This document shows positions 6,471 to 9,896 of a stretch of 9,896 nucleotides of DNA, in pieces. The DNA is from Chloroflexia bacterium. GTDB taxonomy: Bacteria > Chloroflexota > Chloroflexia > Thermomicrobiales > UBA6265. The notes below the pieces were generated by a model that ran no database searches, was not told the origin of the DNA, and saw nothing but the letters and a program-made list of their open reading frames with translations. A program made the translations under genes and the position numbers. Location of the stretch: NCBI GenBank assembly GCA_013696525.1, contig JACCYK010000140.1, forward strand, positions 1 to 9,896, written 5' to 3'. The stretch's first letter is position 1. Each line of letters opens with the position of its first letter.

Positions 6471-8078
6471 ATGGCCGTCCACAAACGCACCCTCGCGCGA
6501 TCGCTCTCCCTGCTCCTGCTGGTCGCCATGCTCGCGCTGACCGGCGCTTCCGTCAGCCTGGCGCAGGACGCCGAGCGCGGCGGCGTCCTCACCTACGCCT
6601 ATCTGCAGAAGGCTCGGAGCCTCGACCCCAACGTCTGGACCGGACGCTCCGACAACGACATCATGCGACAGATGTTCGACTCCCTGATCTACTCGCCGGC
6701 GCCGGGCGAATACACACCCTGGCTGGCCGCGAGCTGGGACGTGTCCGACGACGGGTTGGTGTACACCTTCACGCTGCGCGACGATGTCACGTTCCATGAC
6801 GGCACGCCGCTCAACGCGGACGCGGTCAAAGCGACCTACGATCGCATGCTCGACCCGGAGACGGCGTCACTCCAGGTCGGCAACCTGGGCCCCTACGACC
6901 GGACCGAGGTGCTGGGCGAATATGAGTTCGCGATCCATCTGACCGAGCCGTTCGCGCCGCTATTGGCGAACCTCAGCAGCACCGCGCTGGCCCCGGGCTC
7001 GCCGGCCGCGTTCGAGGCGCTCGGCGACGACTACGCCCTGAGCGCGGTCGGCACCGGGCCGTTCATGTTTGACCGGTGGGAAGGGAACGACCTCTACCTG
7101 GCGCGGAACCCGGACTACAACTGGGCGCCCGACGGTTGGAATCACGAGGGCCCCGCCTATCTGGAGCAAATCATCTTCCGTGAGGTCGCCGAGCCCGCCA
7201 CCCGGATGGTCACGCTCCAAACTGGCGAGGCGAACATCATCCATTATCCCGTGCTGGATGAAGTCGCCAGCTACGAGGAGCAGGGGTTCGCGGTCCACCG
7301 GGTCGACACCCCCGGCTTCGCCAAGTCGATGCCGATCAATATTCAGCTCACGCCAACGGACGATCTCCTGGTGCGCCAGGCCGTGCTCTACGGGATCAAT
7401 CGCCAGCAGGTCGTCGACCTGATCCAGGCGGGGCTGGCGAATGTCGCCTACGGCCCGCTGACCCGGGCCAGCTTTGGCTACGATCCCGCCGTCGAGGAGA
7501 TGTACAACTACGACCCCGAGCGGGCGGCGGCGCTGCTCGACGAAGCGGGTTGGGTCGATGCCAACGGCGACGGCATCCGCGAGAAGGATGGCCAGAACCT
7601 CGTCGCCCAGATGATCATCTTCGACTCGGGCGTCAACAAGGCCACCGCTGAGCTCGTCCAGGCGATGTTGGCGCAGCTCGGCTTCGAGGCCACGCTCGAT
7701 GTCACCGCCTACGACGCCTTCGCTACCCGCGTCACCGATGGCACCTACAACTTCGCGGAAATGAACTGGACCGCCCTCGATCCGCATCTGGTCCTCTTCA
7801 ACATGTTCTACAGCTCGGAGGTGACCGGCGGCGGTCAGTTCAACCGGACCCGGATCGAGGACCCCGCGATCGACGAGCTGATCGCCCGCGGCCGTTCCGC
7901 CACTGATCTCGAGGAACGGGCCGCGATCTACGCCGAGCTCCAGACCTACGTCATGGAAAATGCGCTGATCTTGCCGCTCTGGGACAACTCGTGGATCACG
8001 CTGACCGCGCCCGGGGTCGATGGGCTGGTCTTCGATCTCGAGGCCCGGCCGCTGCTGTTCAACGTGTGGGTCGAATAA
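6471..8078 (+). CDS. Peptide-type ABC transporter substrate-binding protein (SBP_bac_5 family)
   Basis: 535 residues, the normal size for DppA/OppA-like extracytoplasmic binding proteins that capture peptides or similar solutes. A signal peptide is clear: basic start (K5, R6, R10), hydrophobic core about 11-26, and a likely signal-peptidase I site after A31 (SLA before QDAERGG). No lipobox is present and the protein has no cysteine at all, so it is secreted or periplasm-like rather than a lipoprotein. Family motifs follow: LTYAYLQKARSLDPN, WLAASWDVSDDGLVYTFTLR, VTFHDGTPLNADAVKATYDR, and GTGPFMFDRW. DANGDGIREKDG (363-374) is an EF-hand-like loop common in this family. It lies directly after the hydrolases and before two permeases, so it probably imports their substrate. 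The specificity is unknown. Confidence 0.92.
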   Translation: MAVHKRTLARSLSLLLLVAMLALTGASVSLAQDAERGGVLTYAYLQKARSLDPNVWTGRSDNDIMRQMFDSLIYSPAPGEYTPWLAASWDVSDDGLVYTFTLRDDVTFHDGTPLNADAVKATYDRMLDPETASLQVGNLGPYDRTEVLGEYEFAIHLTEPFAPLLANLSSTALAPGSPAAFEALGDDYALSAVGTGPFMFDRWEGNDLYLARNPDYNWAPDGWNHEGPAYLEQIIFREVAEPATRMVTLQTGEANIIHYPVLDEVASYEEQGFAVHRVDTPGFAKSMPINIQLTPTDDLLVRQAVLYGINRQQVVDLIQAGLANVAYGPLTRASFGYDPAVEEMYNYDPERAAALLDEAGWVDANGDGIREKDGQNLVAQMIIFDSGVNKATAELVQAMLAQLGFEATLDVTAYDAFATRVTDGTYNFAEMNWTALDPHLVLFNMFYSSEVTGGGQFNRTRIEDPAIDELIARGRSATDLEERAAIYAELQTYVMENALILPLWDNSWITLTAPGVDGLVFDLEARPLLFNVWVE

Positions 8079-8090
8079 GACCTGTCGTTG

Positions 8091-8123
8091 GGCCTGGGAA
8101 GGGCGAGCCGCCCTTCCCAGGCC
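8091..8123 (+). terminator. Strong stem-loop between binding-protein and permease genes
   Basis: GGCCTGGGAAGGGC (8091-8104) pairs perfectly over 14 bp with GCCCTTCCCAGGCC (8110-8123) around a 5-base loop, 12 bases after the binding-protein stop. No T-run follows. Such hairpins after binding-protein genes typically protect the upstream mRNA or partly terminate transcription, giving more binding protein than permease. That role is inferred. Confidence 0.6.
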
Positions 8124-8133
8124 GGCGCCGGCC
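8120..8133. repeat. 14-base perfect palindrome overlapping the stem-loop
   Basis: GGCCGGCGCCGGCC is fully self-complementary. Its first four bases are also the last four of the stem-loop's right arm, so pairing within the palindrome would compete with the end of the 14-bp stem. It could be a protein site or an alternative RNA structure, or simply a GC-rich coincidence. Confidence 0.4.
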
Positions 8134-8146
8134 ATAGCTCCCCGGC

Positions 8147-8152
8147 AGGAGG
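8147..8152 (+). promoter_or_regulatory. Ribosome binding site AGGAGG that points to a CTG start
   Basis: AGGAGG is six bases before CTG 8159, ideal spacing. The ATG at 8154 is only one base away and its frame ends at once (ATG TCC TGA). Confidence 0.6.
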
Positions 8153-8158
8153 CATGTC

Positions 8159-9106
8159 CTGAGGACCTACATCATCCGCCGCGTGTTGCTCACGATCCCG
8201 GTCTTGCTGGGCGTCTCCCTGGCGGTGTTCTCCATGTTGCATTTGCTGCCGGTGGACCCGGTCGATCTGCTGATCATGGATTCCACCACCGGCACCGCCC
8301 CAACCTCCGGCGTCACCGATGAGATGAAGGAGAACCTGCGCCGCGAGCTGGGGCTCGACCGGCCCATTCCCGTGCAATTCGTCTCTTACATCTGGAACGC
8401 GCTCCAGGGCGATCTCGGGATGTCGTTCCGGAACAACCAGCCGGTCACCGAGTTGCTCCTCGATCAGCTTCCCTACACGATCCGGTTGACGCTGGCGGGG
8501 CTGGCGACCTCGATCGGGCTGGGATTAGTGCTCGGCATTCTCGGTGGATTGCGGCCGAACTCCTGGATCGACAACCTGGCGATGCTCGTCGCCACCTTCG
8601 GCGTCTCGATGCCCGGCTTTTGGCTGGGACTGATGATGATCTACTTTTTCGCCCTTCAGCTCAAGATCCTGCCGGCGCTTGGCACCGGCTCACCGCAGGC
8701 GTTGATCCTGCCGGCCATCGCGCTCGGCTTTCAGGGGTCGGCGATTGTCGCCCGGCTCACCCGGTCGAGCATCGTGGAGATCATGCGCGGCGACTACATC
8801 ACCACGGCGCGAGCCAAAGGATTGCCGGAGTCGGTCGTCGTGCTTCGACACGCCCTACGCAACGCCCTGATTCCGGTGATTACCGTGGTCGGCCTGGAGT
8901 TTGGCAGCCTGATGAGCGGCGCGGTCATTACCGAGACGGTCTTCGGCCGGCCGGGGATCGGCCGGCTCGCCGTGCGCGGCATCCTGGAGAAGGATTTCCC
9001 CTTGGTGCAAGGTTTCGTGCTCTTCATCGCGGTCATCTATGTCGTGACCAACCTGCTGGTCGATCTTTGCTATGCCGGTCTCGACCGGCGGATCACGTTC
9101 GACTGA
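8159..9106 (+). CDS. DppB/OppB-type ABC transporter permease, probable CTG start
   Basis: About 315 residues from CTG 8159, the usual length of the first permease of peptide/nickel importers. Reading from CTG gives (M)RTYIIRRVLLTIPVLLGVS, the classical N-terminus of this family, with two arginines before the first membrane segment. The next conventional start, GTG 8183, would remove that basic segment and has no ribosome binding site. An in-frame TAG at 8135 rules out starts further upstream. Several hydrophobic segments follow, plus the cytoplasmic EAA-type loop TTARAKGLPESVVVLRHALR (215-234) that docks the ATPase, and GRPGIGRLAV. It forms a heteromeric channel with the next gene, whose ATG shares the A of this stop (TGATG). 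The start could instead reflect a one-base sequence error near 8156. Confidence 0.9.
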   Translation: MRTYIIRRVLLTIPVLLGVSLAVFSMLHLLPVDPVDLLIMDSTTGTAPTSGVTDEMKENLRRELGLDRPIPVQFVSYIWNALQGDLGMSFRNNQPVTELLLDQLPYTIRLTLAGLATSIGLGLVLGILGGLRPNSWIDNLAMLVATFGVSMPGFWLGLMMIYFFALQLKILPALGTGSPQALILPAIALGFQGSAIVARLTRSSIVEIMRGDYITTARAKGLPESVVVLRHALRNALIPVITVVGLEFGSLMSGAVITETVFGRPGIGRLAVRGILEKDFPLVQGFVLFIAVIYVVTNLLVDLCYAGLDRRITFD

Positions 9107-9896
9107 TGGCAACCACGCGAGAACCGCGGATCGCGACGCCGCCGGCCCCGGCGCGGAACCTGCCCACGTCCCGCTCCACTTGGGTGCGCTCGACGGCATC
9201 GAGCCTGCGCCGCTTCTGGACAATTCGCTCCGCCACCGTCGGCGCCGTCATTCTGCTCCTGTTTGTCCTGGCGGCAATCTTCGCCCCTTTCCTCACTCCA
9301 TTCGATTTTGCCGCGATCGCGCCGATGGACGCCTATGCGCCGCCCTCCCGCGATCACCTGATGGGCACTGATAAGTTCGGCCGCGATGTCTTCACCCGGG
9401 TGCTGTACGGGGCTCGGATCTCCCTGACCGTGGGCCTCATCGCCATCGCCATCGGCGGCACCATCGGCGTCTTTCTGGGCATGACCGCCGGCTATTTTGG
9501 CGGCCTGGTGGACGAGGCGACGATGCGGCTGCTGGACATCTTGCTGGCGTTCCCCGGCATCCTGCTCGCCATGGGGATCGTCACCATGCTCGGTCCCAGC
9601 GTCACCAACCTGATGATCGCGGTGGGAATTGGGTACATCGCCGGCTTCGCCCGCCTGATGCGTGGCAGCGTGCTGGCGGCGCGGACCTATGACTACGTCC
9701 TGGCGGCGGAAGCGCTCGGCGCCCGCGCGGGACCGATCATGTGGCGGCACATCCTGCCGAACATCGCCGCCCCGCTCACCGTCTACACCACGCTCGGCGT
9801 CGCCTCGGCCATCCTGACCGCGGCCGGGCTCAGCTTCCTGGGCCTCGGCGCCAAGCCGCCGGCGCCGGAATGGGGCATCATGCTATCGGACGGCCG
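9106..9896 (+). CDS. DppC/OppC-type ABC transporter permease (cut by window end)
   Basis: Frame open from ATG 9106 to the window edge, 263 codons, with no stop; families are usually about 280-320 residues, so only the tail is missing. There is a hydrophilic N-terminus of about 40 residues, then a first membrane segment (VGAVILLLFVLAAIFAPFL). The OppC-type motif follows: HLMGTDKFGRDVFTRVLYGA, then ISLTVGLIAIAIGGTIGVFLG. The EAA loop around residues 200-222 (AAEALGARAGPIMWRHILP) contacts the ATPase. LSFLGLGAKPPAPEWGIML is the family's C-terminal signature. The start overlaps the preceding stop as TGATG, so translation is coupled and subunits are made in step. ATPase genes would be expected just beyond the window. 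Confidence 0.93.
   Translation, partial: MATTREPRIATPPAPARNLPTSRSTWVRSTASSLRRFWTIRSATVGAVILLLFVLAAIFAPFLTPFDFAAIAPMDAYAPPSRDHLMGTDKFGRDVFTRVLYGARISLTVGLIAIAIGGTIGVFLGMTAGYFGGLVDEATMRLLDILLAFPGILLAMGIVTMLGPSVTNLMIAVGIGYIAGFARLMRGSVLAARTYDYVLAAEALGARAGPIMWRHILPNIAAPLTVYTTLGVASAILTAAGLSFLGLGAKPPAPEWGIMLSDG

Noticed and set aside
6960..8135. 391-codon open frame on the minus strand, antisense to the binding-protein gene
   Set aside because: It is the mirror of a strongly supported SBP_bac_5 gene with a G/C third-position bias; the translation is Arg/Gly/Val/Asp-rich, shows no recognisable motif and has no ribosome binding site.
1..9896. CRISPR array, tRNA/rRNA genes, insertion sequences, attachment sites
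   Set aside because: I saw no regularly spaced repeats, no cloverleaf with a CCA end, no transposase or integrase motifs and no terminal inverted repeats. The small dyads found are isolated.

Overview
The window is about 65% G+C by eye and every gene I can support lies on the + strand. Codon choice favours G or C at third positions. The peptide-type substrate-binding protein and its permeases look like those of Chloroflexota, class Thermomicrobia (Sphaerobacter/Nitrolancea-like). That placement is a recollection-based inference, not something the sequence proves; a high-GC actinobacterial relative cannot be excluded.

Layout. Bases 1-51 appear to be the tail of an upstream gene. A small flavin-type split-barrel protein follows (91-534). 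The gap 535-773 holds a GC hairpin, a candidate sigma70-type promoter with a perfect TTGACA box, and a TGTGA-N5-TCACA dyad over the presumed start point. From 774 a tightly packed run begins: an orphan C-terminal piece of an M28-like aminopeptidase (774-1388), a small PqqD-like winged-helix protein coupled to it by a GTGA overlap (1385-1693), an M20-family protein (1722-3224), an isochorismatase-fold protein (3225-3914), a phosphotriesterase-family metal hydrolase (3928-4890) and a fused double isochorismatase (4919-6406). A dipeptide/oligopeptide-type ABC importer follows: binding protein (6471-8078), first permease (8159-9106) and second permease (9106 to the window edge, cut).

Reading as a system. 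The importer and hydrolases probably form one catabolic locus for a small amide-, lactone- or peptide-like compound; the substrate cannot be read from sequence. Most striking is how many hydrolase members lack canonical catalytic residues. The M28 piece has no catalytic core. The M20 protein has lost all five usual metal ligands. Two of the three isochorismatase domains have glycine where the nucleophilic cysteine normally sits. The phosphotriesterase homologue and the first half of the fused isochorismatase keep full catalytic sets. This suggests an assembly of active enzymes with catalytically altered partners, or chemistry unlike the family norm.

Other points of interest are a probable CTG start codon for the first permease, a 14-bp perfect stem-loop between the binding-protein and permease genes, and mini-ORFs bridging several gene junctions. 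I saw no tRNA, rRNA, CRISPR array, insertion sequence or attachment site.
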